Both the position numbers and the translations under genes were made by a program. Below, piece after piece: positions 31,841 through 44,109 of a stretch of DNA of 64,000 bases; the first letter of the stretch is position 1; every line of letters begins with the position of its first letter. The notes under the pieces are model-generated. The model was given only the letters and a program-made list of their open reading frames with translations. It was not told the origin of the DNA and did no database searches. This stretch comes from Prionace glauca (lineage: Eukaryota; Chordata; Chondrichthyes; Carcharhiniformes; Carcharhinidae): contig CM075760.1 of assembly GCA_037974335.1 (NCBI GenBank), forward strand, positions 69,059,477-69,123,476, given 5' to 3'.

Positions 31841-32537
31841 AGAGCAGTGATTATATTCACATTAATCTCAGCGATTCCAAAGTATTACAAATTATGGGGG
31901 AATTTGAAAGTATAGAACATTTTACCCGACCTCATGTCGCCCCAAAGTTATTAAAACTCACTGAGGTACCTTTGCTGAATTTAGTCGCTGTTCCCATGTT
32001 GTAACTAACCAGGTAAGTTACGTACCACAAACTCCCACAAACCCGGTTGTGATAAATGGCCAACAAATTTGCGATTTTATTTGACAAATGAGGTTTTGGG
32101 TCGGATATTGGACAGAACAGACTTCCTGTTCATAATTATATCAAGAGATTTGACATCCTGGCATTGATGTTAAATACGAATCTGGTTCTCTCTCTCTCTG
32201 ATGATACCCATTGAGATGCTGAGTAGCACTGTTGCTGTTTTAGTTTTAGATTTCCGGAATCTGCAGCAATTTGCACTGATTTTATTGAATTTCTGGATGC
32301 GAGCGTCACTGACAAAGCTAACATTAATTGGTGATTGTGAACCATCTTGCTGAAACCTGCCCTCTGGATGGGTGACTTTCCACTGCAGGTTTAATACAAC
32401 TGGGTGGATTTCTCGGATATTTCAGTGGTGGTGAAGGGTTATTTTCATCACATGGAACTGGAGTCTGTGTAGGACAGACAGGGGAAAGTTAGGAATACTC
32501 GGTTTATAGTTATTTGCAAAGAGAAGATGTTGTTTGA

Positions 32538-32688
32538 AGTATAAAAACAATTCTGTGGATTCTGGAATTGAAACCCAAAGAGAAAATGCTGGAAAATCTC
32601 AGCAGGCCTGGCAATATTTGTAAAGAGAGGGAACAGCTGACGTTTCGAGTCCAGATGTCATGAGACTGTCCAGCATTTTCTCTTCACG
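32538..32688 (+). mobile_element. Short dispersed repeat inserted in VH pseudogene
   Basis: The element with 'agaaaatgctggaaaatctc' sits in FR3 of the pseudogene. Its flanks 'ttgtttgaagt' and 'ttgttttaagt' look like an 11-bp target-site duplication with one change. The intact V has the uninterrupted site 'gtttgaagtgtctttgg'. Confidence 0.8.
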
Positions 32689-32944
32689 TTGTTTTAAGTG
32701 TCTTTGGGTGGAATAAATTGATTCTGAATCTCTGGGGCGGAGGAATTGTGGGTTGATCCAAGACTATCACACTGAAGGAGAGACTATAAACCCTATCAGG
32801 GACGGGTCGGACCCAGACCATCCAGTTGCTGCCCATATTGAACACTTTGTCTTTACAGCTCAGTCTCAGGGAGCCTCAGGGATGCCCGGTTTCTGCCTCT
32901 GGCTGAGTCAACACAACCTCCGATTCGACACTTTAAAAAAAAAC

Positions 32945-33244
32945 TATGAAAAGAAAACGCAACTCACCCCGGACACACTCTCTCACCTTTTTCCATCGGG
33001 GACTAGGTAAAAAACAAATTCTGAGGAGATTACAAACCGACTCAGAAACTATTTCTTTACAGCTGCAATCAGAGTTTTGAATGGATCTACCTCGCATTAA
33101 ATTGATATTTTTCTAGACCCGAGCTATGACTGCAACAAAATACTCTTCACTCTCTCCCTTCCTTCTCTATGAACGGTATGCTCTGTCTGTATAGTGCGCA
33201 AGACTGTGTACTAATGTGTGTGATAATAATAAATCAAATAAAAT
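32945..33244 (+). mobile_element. LINE 3' end inserted in leader intron of VH pseudogene
   Basis: A 5'-truncated plus-strand LINE tail with 'ctctatgaacggtatgctct', 'ctgtatagtgcgcaagac' and a terminal 'aataataaatcaaataaa'. It splits the leader-intron homology between 'cactttaaaa' and 'atatcaaaaaacacc'. Confidence 0.8.
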
Positions 33245-33649
33245 ATATCAAAAAACACCGAGGATTATTCCCAGTGAATTGATTGCTGACACTGGAATAT
33301 TCAACAGACAAACTAACACTGAGGCAGAAAGAGTGAGATCCATTGGAACGTCTCTGCCACTCCAAAAGGTGAAATTATATTTGAGCCTCTGTTATAGAGA
33401 AAAAAACAATTTGATTGTAAATCAAGTCCCTTAATTCTGCACCCCCTTTCACAAGAGAATAGACATAAAGAAGATGACATTACCTTATCGGGGTAAAAAC
33501 GTCAGTCTGATTTGCACATTGCAGCAAAAATATAATCCATTTGAAGAATTATTATCAATTTATGTAACTAATTGCTGCGATGATTTTATTTCAGGTGTGG
33601 GTAGCTGTCACTGTAATTTGGGACTGGATACAATATGGAGGGAAGAAAT

Positions 33650-33955
33650 GGCCTAATGTTATAGCGAGGCAATTAATGCACAAACTTAACTAATGTTCTC
33701 AGGACCCGACTTCGAATCCCACCACCACAGATGGTGGGATTTAAATTCAGTAAAAAAAGCATCTGGAAATAAGAATCCACTTATGGTCATGATATCATTG
33801 TCGATTGTGTAAAATCCTACCTGCTTCACTAATGTGTTTTAGAGAAGGGAATCTGCCGTCCTTACCTGGTCTGGCCTATGTGTGATCCAAGAACCACAAC
33901 AATGTGATTGTCTCTCACTGCCCTCGGACAAGAAGTAGGCAATAAATTCTGATCA
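33650..33955 (+). mobile_element. tRNA-derived SINE (type of 10195)
   Basis: It has 'cttcgaatcccaccaccaca', 'gatggtgggatttaaattca', 'gtccttacctggtctggcct' and the end 'gtaggcaataaattctgatc'. It is near full length and lacks a counterpart in the parental flank, so it was inserted after the V-region duplication. Confidence 0.8.
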
Positions 33956-33969
33956 ACCAAAGGTGCCCA

Positions 33970-34268
33970 TGTCATAGAATCATTACAGAGCAGAAGGAGG
34001 CCTTTTGGCCTATCAGGCCCAAACCCACAACATTCCCATCCAAGTCTATCCCCATCACCCCACTTATATTCCCTGCTAATTCTCTTGACACGATTGGACA
34101 ATTCATCATCGTGGATCAACCTAAGCGGCATATCCTTGAACAATGTGAGTAAATGAGCAAGCAATTGGAGAATATGCAGACTCCACACAGACAGACCCAA
34201 ACCGGGAGTTGAACCCGGGTATCCTGGTGCTTTGAGGCAGAAGCCCTAACATATATGCCACTGTGACA
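33970..34268 (-). mobile_element. tRNA-derived SINE
   Basis: A minus-strand copy: 'atagaatcattacagagcag' at its 3' end, then 'ggcctatcaggcccaaaccc', 'gcagactccacacagacaga' and the head complement 'gttgaacccgggtatcctgg'. The middle is decayed. Confidence 0.8.
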
Positions 34269-35861
34269 TCCACAAATTAATTCAAAAAGGACAATCCTCA
34301 TGTGATGCAATATTACACGTTAGATTTCCCCAACGGCTCCTTTATCCTGTGAAAATTAACACTGAAAGAAAACTGGTTGACTTATAATTAATTGAATTGA
34401 CAGGGAAACATGACATCGACATCAACCTTTGACAGAGGATTTATAGAATCCGAATGGACACGGTGATCAGGAAAGTTCTTTGTCAACATCCAAATCACTG
34501 CTGCTCATTTTATTGGCCACCAGCTGTAGAACATTCACTGATAGTGGGAACTCAGGACATTAGGACTTTGTGGCATATTGCACAATATCACAAAAATAAA
34601 TGTTTTGTCTTCCACTAAACCAGGCCGTTTCTTCACACATTGGCAGCTATGAGAGCGACTGTTAATTAATCGAAATCGGATTGTGCTGGACAGCAGAACA
34701 TGGTGCTGATCAGGTATAAGAGAGGTTGTCTTTTTAAAGAGGTGCAGAACGCTTAGAATATTCCAGGAATCCGCGCTTTTCAAGACAATTGTATGATTTT
34801 ATTTTACTTTTAATTATTTTCATTTTGGGGCCATTGCACTGATCTCATTGGACTGAGGGGGTGGGGAGGTCAAAATCTCTTCCTTGCAGGTCATGAAGTT
34901 ACTCACAAAGTGGCTTTCATTGTTGGAAGGATATTTATTTGGAAGTTATACAAATGAAATAGCATCTGGCCAATTTACTTGTTCCCCATACTGTTTAATC
35001 ACAGTGCAGCCCTTTAAAATATTTGCTTGGAAGGAATACCATTTAAAAACCTGTCTTTATTATGGGAATCAAGCATTTATTGTATAACTGGATAAATCCC
35101 ATTTAATCCTTACATATTCGCGCTGATCTGTCCCACGCAGTATTTGGCAGCAGTCCAACCTGCTGCCAACTACCCCAAGATATTTACAGGAAGCATCTGA
35201 CGGTGTTTGTTCAGTAAGTCAAAGATCTGTTTCCTCAGTACTGAACAGTTGGCTGCAAGCCAACTTCAAACTCTTAGCATTGTCAATAGAGCCTATTTAT
35301 AAACAAATCTGCCCAGCAACAACTCGAGGCAACTTAATTATTATTTTTTAAAGCTGTGAACCTATATGAATGCTTCCCATTTCATTGGAAAAGAAAGCTA
35401 CCCAGATTCTCTGGCACCTTGTTAGTAACAATGATGATCTCTCCAACCCAACAATACATTGTGATGGATGGATAGAAATAAATACAGGCAGATTGTGAGA
35501 GTTGATTCAGAGAGGTGATATATCTTATACTGCATAAACATGTAGGCTGGTGTTTTATTTCACTTTATTCTTCCACGGGACGTGGGGGTCTCTGGAAAGA
35601 ACAACATTTATTTCCTGTGCTTAATTCCTTTTCAGCTGAATGGTGTGTTAGGGCATCTCAGAAGGCATTGCCCAGTTATATATATGGCGGTCCATCTTGA
35701 GTTACACCCTGCTGAGACCAAGTAGGGATGGCAGATGTCCTTCATTGGGGAATCAGAGGGTTATCTCGTCGCTATCAGTATGAATCAAAATTTATTGATT
35801 GAATTCAAATTCCACCTGCTGCCATGGTCGGATTTAATCTCAATTTAATTTAATTAAATTT

Positions 35862-36415
35862 AATTCCAGAGATTCACCACCCTTTGAGTGAAGACGTTCC
35901 TCCTCAACTCCATTCTAAACTGCCGCCCCCCCCCCCTTATCTTGAGGCTGTGCCCTCTTGTCCTGCTATCCTTTCTGAGCGGAAAGAATCTCTCTACCTC
36001 TACCCTATCCATCCCCTTCATTATCTTATACGTCTCTGTAAGATCCCCCCTCATCCTTCTAAATTCCAACGAGTACAGACCAGTCTATTCAGCCTCTCTT
36101 CAAAGTCCAACCCCCTCATCTCTGGTATCAGCCTAGTGAACCTCCTCTGCACTCCCTCCAAGGCCAAAATATCCTTGCACAAGTGCGGCGACCAAAACTG
36201 CACACAGTACTCCAGCTGTGGCCTCACCAGTACCCTATACAGCTGCAGCAAGACCTCCCTACTTTTATATTCAATCCCCCTCGCTATGAAGGCCAACATC
36301 CCATTTGCCTTCCTGACCACCTGCTGCACCTGCAGACTGGGTTTTTGCGACTCATGCACAAGAACCCCCTGGTCCCTCTGCTCCGTAGCATGCTGCAGCT
36401 TTTCGCCCTTTAAAT
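35862..36415 (-). mobile_element. CR1-like LINE fragment (ORF2 C-terminal region)
   Basis: Two minus-strand frames (36051-36359 and 35860-36069) encode the same blocks as the large LINE: HESQKPSLQVQQVVRKANGM, LVRPQLEYCVQFWSPHL, RRFTRLIPEMRGL, EFRRMRGDLTETYKIMKGMD and RRNVFTQRVVNLWN. They are separated by a frameshift. Both ends are cut: the 3' UTR is missing and the 5' side ends near 'ctttaaatagtaatg'. Confidence 0.88.
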
Positions 36416-36659
36416 AGTAATGCCTCCTACTATTATTTATTTTTGAGGATTTATTTATTTTTTATTTATTTACTTTTGTGAATTTTTCCTATTTATTTTT
36501 GTGAGTGGACAATTATTGGTAATATTGGCGTCAGGCGATGATCACCTCCAAAAAGGGGGAATCTGACCGTTGCCCCTTGTCACTCAATGATATTGCAACA
36601 CTGAATCAACAACTATCAACATCTTCGAGGTTACCATTGTCTAATCGCTGTGTTAGCTG

Positions 36660-37260
36660 GGTATATACATGCTCCAGCTGGAATATCAGCTCAGCCTGCT
36701 GTGAGTAACCCGCCTCCTAACTCCCCAAACCTGTGCGCCAGCTGCACGACACATGTTAGGAGACAAAAAGAGTTGTCTCCACTTACTTAAATAAGTACAG
36801 CTCAAACAACATTCAAAAATCTTCATCCCATTCAGGCCAAAGCAACCGGCTTGACAGGAATAACATTTCCAAATGCCCACTCCCTCCACCACACAGAGCA
36901 TCATTATGTACCATCTACAAGTTTCACTTCCGAACCTCACCAAGGCTCCTTATGCAGCCACACGGTGGGTTGCCATCTGCAAGGACAGGGGTAACAGTTA
37001 CCAGGGAATACCACCTATAAATTCCTCTCCAAGTCAGTCATATACCTGATGTGGAAATATATCATCCTTCCATCACTGTCACGGGGCCGAGATCCTAGAA
37101 CTCCCTGTGTAACAGGACCGTATGGGTATCTACACAACAGGGTCTGCAGCAATTCAAGAAGGTAGCTTACCACCAGTTTACTAAAGGCAGTGAGGAATAG
37201 GCAACAAATACTGACTAGGCCAGCAACGTCCATATCCCTTAAATTAAAACATCAACATAT
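36660..37260 (+). mobile_element. Degenerate LINE 3' region
   Basis: Plus-strand remnant with 'ttacctatacc'-type wording lost but 'cctcaccaaggctccttatg', 'gggccgagatcctagaactc', 'gggtctgcagcaattcaag' and 'gaggaataggcaacaaatac' kept. It belongs to the LINE family whose RT region may be at 46100-47190. Confidence 0.6.
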
Positions 37261-37581
37261 CGATATTTATGAATGGATGATAACTAATGAACGGAATTGG
37301 GTATCTTTGTAAATGGATGGCAATTGATGAAAATAAATATCAACTTTCTGAACATTTACCACTTCTTTCTCTGCCAGAAGATAGGTTCCGTTCCACAGGA
37401 GATTCATGATTCAGAAACATCACACTATCCAAAGACAAGGAAGAAGAAGAGACGGCAACATCTGTAGGTGTATCTCAATCATAACATTACGGGACAGGCC
37501 TTTGATAGGATGACAATTTTGTTACTCATCTGCTTGAAGACCGGGATTAACCTGAAGCGCAGTGTTTTGTTTATGTTGGGA

Positions 37582-40500
37582 CATAAGAACATAAGAACAT
37601 AAGAGCATAAGAAATAGGAGCAGGAGTAGGCCATCTGGCCCCTCGAGCCTGCCCCGCCATTCAATAAGATCATGGCTGATCTGTCGTGACTCAGCTCCAC
37701 CTTCCCGCCCTCTCCCCATAACCCTTAATCCCTTCATAAGAACATAAGAAATAGGAGCAGGAGTAGGCCATCTGGCCCTTCGAGCCTGCCCCGCCATTCA
37801 ATAAGATCATGGCTGATCTGTCGTGACTCAGCTCCACCTTCCCGCCCTCTCCCCATAACCCTTAATCCCTTCTCTTATCAAAAACCCATCAACCCGTTTC
37901 TTAAAAATATTTAGCGAGGCAGCCTCCACCACTTCAACGGGCAGAGAATTCCAGAGATTCACCACCCTTTGAGTGAAGAAGTTCCTCTTCAACTCTGTTC
38001 TAAACCGCCCCCCCCTTTATCTTGAGGCTGTGCCCCCTAGTCCTACTGTCTTTTTTGAGCGGGAACAGTCTCTCCACCTCTATCCTATCCATCCCATTCA
38101 TCATCTTATACGTCTCAATGAGATCTCCCCTCATTCTTCTAAACTCTAACGAGTACAAGCCTAGTTTATTCAGCCTCTCCTCATAGCTCAATCCCCTCAA
38201 CTCCGGTATCAGCCGAGTAAACCTCCTCTGCACTCCCTCCAGGGCCAAAACATCCTTGCGCAGGTGCGGCGCCCAAAACTGCACACAGTACTCCAGCTGC
38301 GGCCTCACCAATGCCCTATACAGCTGCAGCAAGACCTCCCTACTTTTATATTCAATCCCCTTCGCTATGAAGGCCAGCATCCCATTCGCCTTCCTGACCA
38401 CCTGCTGCACCTGCAAGCTGGGTTTTTGCGACTCATGCACAAGGACCCCGAGGTCCCTCTGCACCGTCTTCTTCTCTTATCAAAAACCCATCAACCCGTT
38501 TCTTAAAAATATTTAGCGAGGCAGCCTCCACCACTTCAACGGGCAGAGAATTCCAGAGATTCACCACCCTTTGAGTGAAGAAGTTCCTCCTCAACTCTGT
38601 TCTAAACCGCCCCCCCTTTATCTTGAGGCTGTGCCCCCTAGTCCTACTGTCTTTTTTGAGCGGGAACAGTCTCTCCACCTCTATCCTATCCATCCCATTC
38701 ATCATCTTATACGTCTCAATGAGATCTCCCCTCATTCTTCTAAACTCTAACGAGTACAAGCCTAGTATATTCAGCCTCTCCTCATAGCTCAATCCCCTCA
38801 ACTCCGGTATCAGCCGAGTAAACCTCCTCTGCACTCCCTCCAGGGCCAAAATATCCTTGCGCAGGTGCGGCGCCCAAAACTGCACACAGTACTCCAGCTG
38901 CGGCCTCACCAATGCCCTATAAGCTGCAGCAAGACCTCCCTACTTTTATATTCAATCCCCCTCGCTATGAAGGCCAGCATCCCATTCGCCTTCCTGACCA
39001 CCTGCTGCACCTGCAAGCTGGGTTTTTGCGACTCATGCACAAGGACCCCGAGGTCCCTCTGCACCGTCGCCTGCTGCAGTTTTTCGCCCCGTAAGTAATA
39101 GTCCTTCCTACCATTCCTCCTACCAAAGTGGACCACCTCACACTTGCCAACATTAAATTCCATTTGCCATTTCCTGGCCCATTCGCCCAGCCTATCTAGA
39201 TCCTTCTGCAGACTCTCCACACCCTCCGCACAATTTGCCGTTCCCCCAATCTTGGTGTCATCAGCAAATTTCGACACCCTGCACTCGGTTCCCTCCTCCA
39301 GATCATCTATATAAATGGTAAATAGCTGAGGCCCCAGCACCGACCCCTGGGGCACCCCACTAGTCACCAACCGCCAATCCGAATAGCATCCATTGACCCC
39401 CACTCTCTGCCTCCTATTTGACAACCAATCCTCTATCCACGCTAACACCCTACCCCCAACTCCATGTCCCCTGACCTTCTGCAATAACCTCTTGTGAGGT
39501 ACCTTGTCAAACGCCTTCTGAAAATCCAGAAAGACCACATCCACCGGCTCTCCTCCATCCACTGCCCTAGACACATCCTCACAGAACTCCAGTAAATTTG
39601 TCAGACACGACTTCCCTTTAATGAAACCGTGTTGCGTCCGCCCTATCAAGCAATTCCCCTCAATATGCCTCGCTATTTCCTCCTTAATGACGGATTCTAA
39701 CATTTTACCTACCACAGACGTTAAACTAACCGGCCTATAATTCCCCGCCTTTTGCCTGGCACCCTTCTTAAACAACGGCGTAACATTAGCCGTTTTCCAA
39801 TCTTCCGGCACTTCCCCGGAATCCAGCGACGTCTGGAAAATAACCACCAAGGCATCCACTATCACCTCCGCCATTTCTTTCAGAACCCTCGGATGCATTC
39901 CATCCGGTCCTGGGGACTTGTCCACAATCAGCCCCTCCAGTCTGTCGAGCACCACCTCTTTAGTAACAGTAATGTCATTAAGACCCTCCATTCCTACCAC
40001 CTTTCCATCGCTAACACCCGGCAAATTATTCACGTCCTCCTCCGTGAAGACAGAAACAAAGAAGTTATTCAAGACCTTAGCCATATTCCTATCCCCTACC
40101 ACTAGCTCCCCTTTCTCATCCTCTAAAGGACCAACGTTTACCCTAGCCAGCCTCTTCCTTTTTATATATTTATAAAAACTCTTGCTATCCTTTTTTATAT
40201 TAAGTGCTAGCCCAGCCTCATAGCTTCTCCTACCCTCCTTTATCAATTTCTTTGTCAATCTTTGTTGACATTTAAACCTTTCCCAATCCTCTTCTCGCCC
40301 ACTGCTCTTAGCTACTCTAAACTCCTCCGCTTTTAATTTAACACTTTCCTTCACCTCCTTCGTTATCCACGGCTTATTACCTCTCCTCCTACTGTCCTTT
40401 TTAACCATCGGAATAAATTTCTGCTGAGCACCAAGAAAGATCTCTTTAAAGATCCTCCACTGCTCCTCAGCAGACCTACCTTCCAACGCGTTCCCCCAGT

Positions 40501-40632
40501 CCACATTCGCCAATTCTTCTCTCATCCTACCATACTCCCCTCTATTCAAACAAAGGACGCGTGTCTGGGAACCCACTTTCTCCTCCTCCATCTGCACCAG
40601 AAACTCCACCATACAATGATCACTCTGATATG
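37582..40632 (-). mobile_element. CR1-like LINE with long RT frame
   Basis: The best-preserved retroelement here. The main minus-strand frame (40651-38906, 581 codons) starts at the endonuclease C-terminal SDH motif (SDHCMVEFLVQ), so the 5' part is lost. The RT domain shows KSPGPDGMHPRVLKE, VFLDFQKAFDKVPH, GVPQGSVLGPQLFTIYIDDL and catalytic SKFADDTKIGG. A one-base loss near 38921 ends the frame in LIGHW, and the remainder (38912-38433) continues in another frame. About 600 bp of the 3' ORF region (37870-38471 and 38472-39070) and about 137 bp of the 3' UTR (37603-37872) are tandemly doubled. The closeness of the copies suggests a young element. Confidence 0.93.
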
Positions 40633-40904
40633 ATATACATATCATACTCATACATGGATGAATCTCAGTGAGACATTCGACACTAACATCAGGTCAGAGG
40701 CTACAACATTTGGGGGAACTAAGCTCTCCATCAAAAAATTCTCGGTCTCATTTATGACACAGAAAAAGACAATTTACAACACAACTGAGAGCCTCATGGA
40801 CAACACTTAGGGTTGAATCAACCACTCAAAAATTGACCTCCTCAGTCATCAACAAATGTGAAATATGAAGAAAAGACACCAAGCTAAAATGAATGGAACA
40901 AAGA

Positions 40905-41535
40905 TCAAAGAACAACACAGCACGGGAAACAGGCCCTTCGGCCCAACGAGCCCGCGCCACCATCTTCACAATGTGTTTTTCCTCCTCCACCCTTGACCCG
41001 TGTCTATGCTTATGGTACTCCTATTGGAAACCAGATTAAGGGGAGAATAATTTAGGGACAATTTGTTACACCAGTCAGCCTAATAACACTTCTTTGGGGC
41101 GTGGGAGGAAACCGGGACACCCGGAGAAAACCCACGCAACCACAGGGAGAATGTACAGTTTCCCACAGACTCTGGCCCAAATCCATGTATCTGGACATCT
41201 AACGGTGATAGTCACTGAGCTGTTGTGGTGCCCATCTGCTGGTCCATTTTGAAGCAGACACAAACGACGCAAAGTACTAGGCCACTCTCGAACCATCCAA
41301 GAGCAGCCCACGCATGACCCACAGTGTGCATGCCCCTCGTTAGACAACAAGGTGGACCGACGCGCATGCAGAGTAAAAGAGAAAAATATCAACACATGTA
41401 GCATTAGATTTCCAGGAATGTCCCGAGGCTCTGATCCTTATTTAAAACAGTCTCCTATAACCCTCCATCCCTAATTTGCTCATGTGTCTATCTAAGTAAA
41501 CCTTAAACAAGTCCAGCGTGCCTGCCTCCACCATC
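40905..41535. repeat. Retroposon-derived direct repeat, left copy
   Basis: A block of about 630 bp, starting 'cacgggaaacaggcccttcg' and ending in LINE sequence 'gcctgcctccacca', which recurs at 41910-42540 with clear divergence. It contains SINE-like words and 'gtgatagtcactgagctgtt'. Confidence 0.8.
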
Positions 41536-41905
41536 CTACTTGGCAGTGCATTCCATACCCCCACGACCCTCTGTGTGAAAAACCTCCCTCTAGCATCCAA
41601 ATCCCTCACCTTAAGTCATTGTCCCCTCGTGATATTTGTCTCCAATCTAGGAAAAAGCCTGCCACTGTTTACTCTATCTATACCCTTCTTGGTTTTATAC
41701 ACCTCTATTAGATCCACCCTCAATCTCCGTCTTTCTAAGGAAAACAGTCCCAGTTTACCAAATCTTTCCTCAGAACCCAGTCCTTCCATACCAGCCAGCA
41801 TCCTGGTAAACCTCCTCTGCACTCTCTCCAGGGTTTCCACGTCCTTCCTGTAGTCAGGTGACCAGAACTGGACGCAGTACTCCAAATGCGGTCTAACCAA
41901 CGTTC
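41440..41905 (-). mobile_element. CR1-like LINE 3' piece
   Basis: The minus strand codes for LVRPHLEYCVQFWSPDYRKD, RRFTRMLAGMEGLGSEERFG, RRLRVDLIEVYKTKKGIDRV and RLFPRLETNITRG. Its 5' end at 41905 reads directly on to 42546 once the intervening block is ignored, so the two are one interrupted element. Confidence 0.85.
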
Positions 41906-42545
41906 TGGAACAAAGAAGAACAAGGAACAATCCAGCACGGGAAACAGGCCCTTCGGCCCAACGAGCCTGCGCCGCCATTTCAACAAAGCATTTTCCTACA
42001 CCTACCCTGTCCCGTGTGTATGCGAATGGTACCCCTAATGTAGCCAGATTCAGGGGAGAACAGTGTAGGGTCAATTTGATACACCAATCAGCCTAAGAGC
42101 GTATCTTTGGGGTGTGGGAGGAAACCGGAGCGCCCGGAGGAAACCCACGCAACCTCAGGGAGAATGCGCAAACTCCCACAGACACAGGCCCAAATCCATG
42201 TATCTGCACAGCTAGCAGTGATAGTCACTGAGCTGTTGTGGTGCCCATCTACCGGTCCAGGATCAAGCACACACAACAACACAAAGTACTAGGCCACTCT
42301 CGAAACCTCCAAGAGCAGCCCACCACGACCCACCGTGCGCATGCCCCTCGTTTGACAACAAGGTGGATCGACACCTGTGGATTAAAAGAGACAAAACATT
42401 AACATGTAATACTACATTTCCAGTGTCGTCCCGAGGCTCTAACCGTTTTTAATACCATCTACTATAACCGTCCATCCCTGCTTCGCTCATGTGTCTATCT
42501 AAGTAAACCTTAAACAACTCCAACGTGCCTGCCTCCACCACCAGT
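41906..42545. mobile_element. Insertion splitting the LINE (right copy of direct repeat)
   Basis: This block of about 640 bp is a diverged copy of 40905-41535. It sits in the LINE at 'caacgttct', and the pentamer 'gttct' is found on both sides, consistent with a short target-site duplication. It reads as an independent 5'-truncated copy of the same LINE 3' end. Confidence 0.65.
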
Positions 42546-44100
42546 TCTGTACAACTGTAGCATTGGACGCCAACTCTTATATTCTATACCCCTTCCTATA
42601 AAGGCTAGCATACCATAAGCTTTCTTCGCCTGAGTTGCCACCTTCAAAGACTTGTGAACTTGCACTCCCAGGTCCCTCTGCATTTCTATACACTTAATAG
42701 GTCTACCCTTTATCATGTAACTCCCCTCTACATTATTCCTTCCAAAATGCATCACCTCGCATTTATCAGGATTAAATTCCATCTATTTATCTGCCCAATA
42801 TACCAGCCTATCTATATCCTGCTGTATTGCCAGACACTGCTGCTCACTGCCCGCCAATCCTGCCATCTTTGTGTCATCTGCAAATTTGCTGATCACACCA
42901 TGTACGCCCTGTTCCAAGACATTTATATATATTACAAATAGAAGAGGTCCCAGTACTGAGCCCTGTGGCACACTACTGGTGACAGACCTCCAGCTAGAAA
43001 AGGACCCATCCACTACTACTCTCTGTCTCCTGTTAACTAGCCAGTTTTCAATCCATCTAGATACTTTTCCCTGTATCCCATGAGCCTTAACCTTTTCAAC
43101 CAACCCACCATGAGGGACTTTGTCAAACGCCTTACTGAAATCCATATAGACGACATCAACGGCTTGTCCTTCGTCAACCGTTTTTGTCACCTCCTCAAAA
43201 CATTCTACCAGACTCGTAAGGCAAGACCTCCCCTTAACAAAGCTATGCTGCGTATCCCTAATCAGATCGCAACCCTCCACATGCTGATACATCCTATCCC
43301 TAAGAATTTATTCCAACAACTTTCCTACCACTGCCTATAATTACCAGGGTTATCACGACTGCCCTTTTTAAACAACGGTACCACATTATCTACCCTCCAG
43401 TCCTCTGGGACCTCACCTGTGTCCAAAGAAGAGACAAAGATTTGCGTCAGAGGCCTAGCAATTTCATCTCTCATCTCCCTAAGCAGCCTGGGATAATTGC
43501 CATCAGGCCCCGGAGTTTTATCAGTTTTTATGCTGCCTAAAAACCCTAGCACTTCTTCTCTCGTAATGGATATTTCCTTCAACTGGTCTACAGCTCCCTC
43601 CAAGACAGTACAAGACACCAAGCTCCTCTCCTTCGTGAATACCGACGCAAAGTATTCATTCAGGATCTCCCCCATTCCTTCAGACTCTATGCACAGTTCC
43701 CCTCCTTTGTCCCTCAGAGGGCCGATTTTCTCTCTAACCACCCTGTTGTTCCTGATATAAGAGTAAAATGCCTTTGGATTTCCCTTAATCCTATCCGCCA
43801 AAGCCATTTTATGCCCCCTTTTCGCCCTTCTAACTCCCCTTTTGAGCTCCCTCCTACTCTCTCCATATTCCTCCAGTGTTCTCTCCGTTCCCAGTTGCTT
43901 AGACCTAACATATGCCTCCCTCTTCTTCCTGACCAAGTCCTCAATATCCCCTGCAATCCACAGCTCTCTAATCCTACCTTTCCTATCCTTCCTCTTAACC
44001 GGGACATGTCTTTCCTGCAACCTTTTCAGTTTTCCCTTGAAAGCCTCCCACTTGCCGACCGTGGACATGTGTTTACTGTGATTCTAACTTTTCTATTGGA
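42546..44100 (-). mobile_element. CR1-like LINE, RT body, broken
   Basis: Minus-strand frames in order: 44068-43325 (KTPGPDGNYPRLLREMRDEI, EVPEDWRVDNVVPLFKKGSR), 43292-42783 (VYMDFSKAFDKVPHGGLVEK, SVPQGSVLGPLLFVIYINVL, SKFADDTKMAG) and 42782-42510 (MEFNPDKCEVMHFGRNNVEG). The frames are separated by small breaks, and the residues after the GP block read YINV where YIDD/YIND-type is usual. The copy is dead and lacks its endonuclease. Confidence 0.9.
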
Positions 44101-44109
44101 AATGGAAGG

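Larger units (their letters stand above)
32516..33345 (-). pseudogene. Decayed VH pseudogene with leader intron
   Basis: On the minus strand the segment 32770-32932 reads as FR1-FR2 of a VH: EVVLTQPEAETG, one in-frame stop, then GSLRLSCKDKVFNMGSNW and MVWVRPVPD, keeping the FR1 Cys and FR2 Trp. FR3 is scrambled and ends near 32516. The leader intron matches that of the intact V ('caaaaaacaccgaggat' against 'caaaaacaccgggggtt'). No leader, RSS, D or J was found. Two retroposons interrupt it (32538-32688 and about 32945-33244). It is a host gene relic, paralogous to the V at 24178-24482. Confidence 0.88.
33390..35835. repeat. Older duplicate of the V-region 5' flank
   Basis: The segment follows the V pseudogene in the same order as 24.84-26.79 kb follows the intact V. 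It has been lengthened by two SINEs (33650-33955 and 33970-34265). It ends near 35835, where a LINE begins. Confidence 0.8.

Noticed and set aside
40905-42545. Paired direct repeats as ends of an LTR element
   Set aside because: The blocks are made of LINE 3' end and SINE-like words, there is no LTR-type coding region between them, and the interior is CR1-like ORF2.
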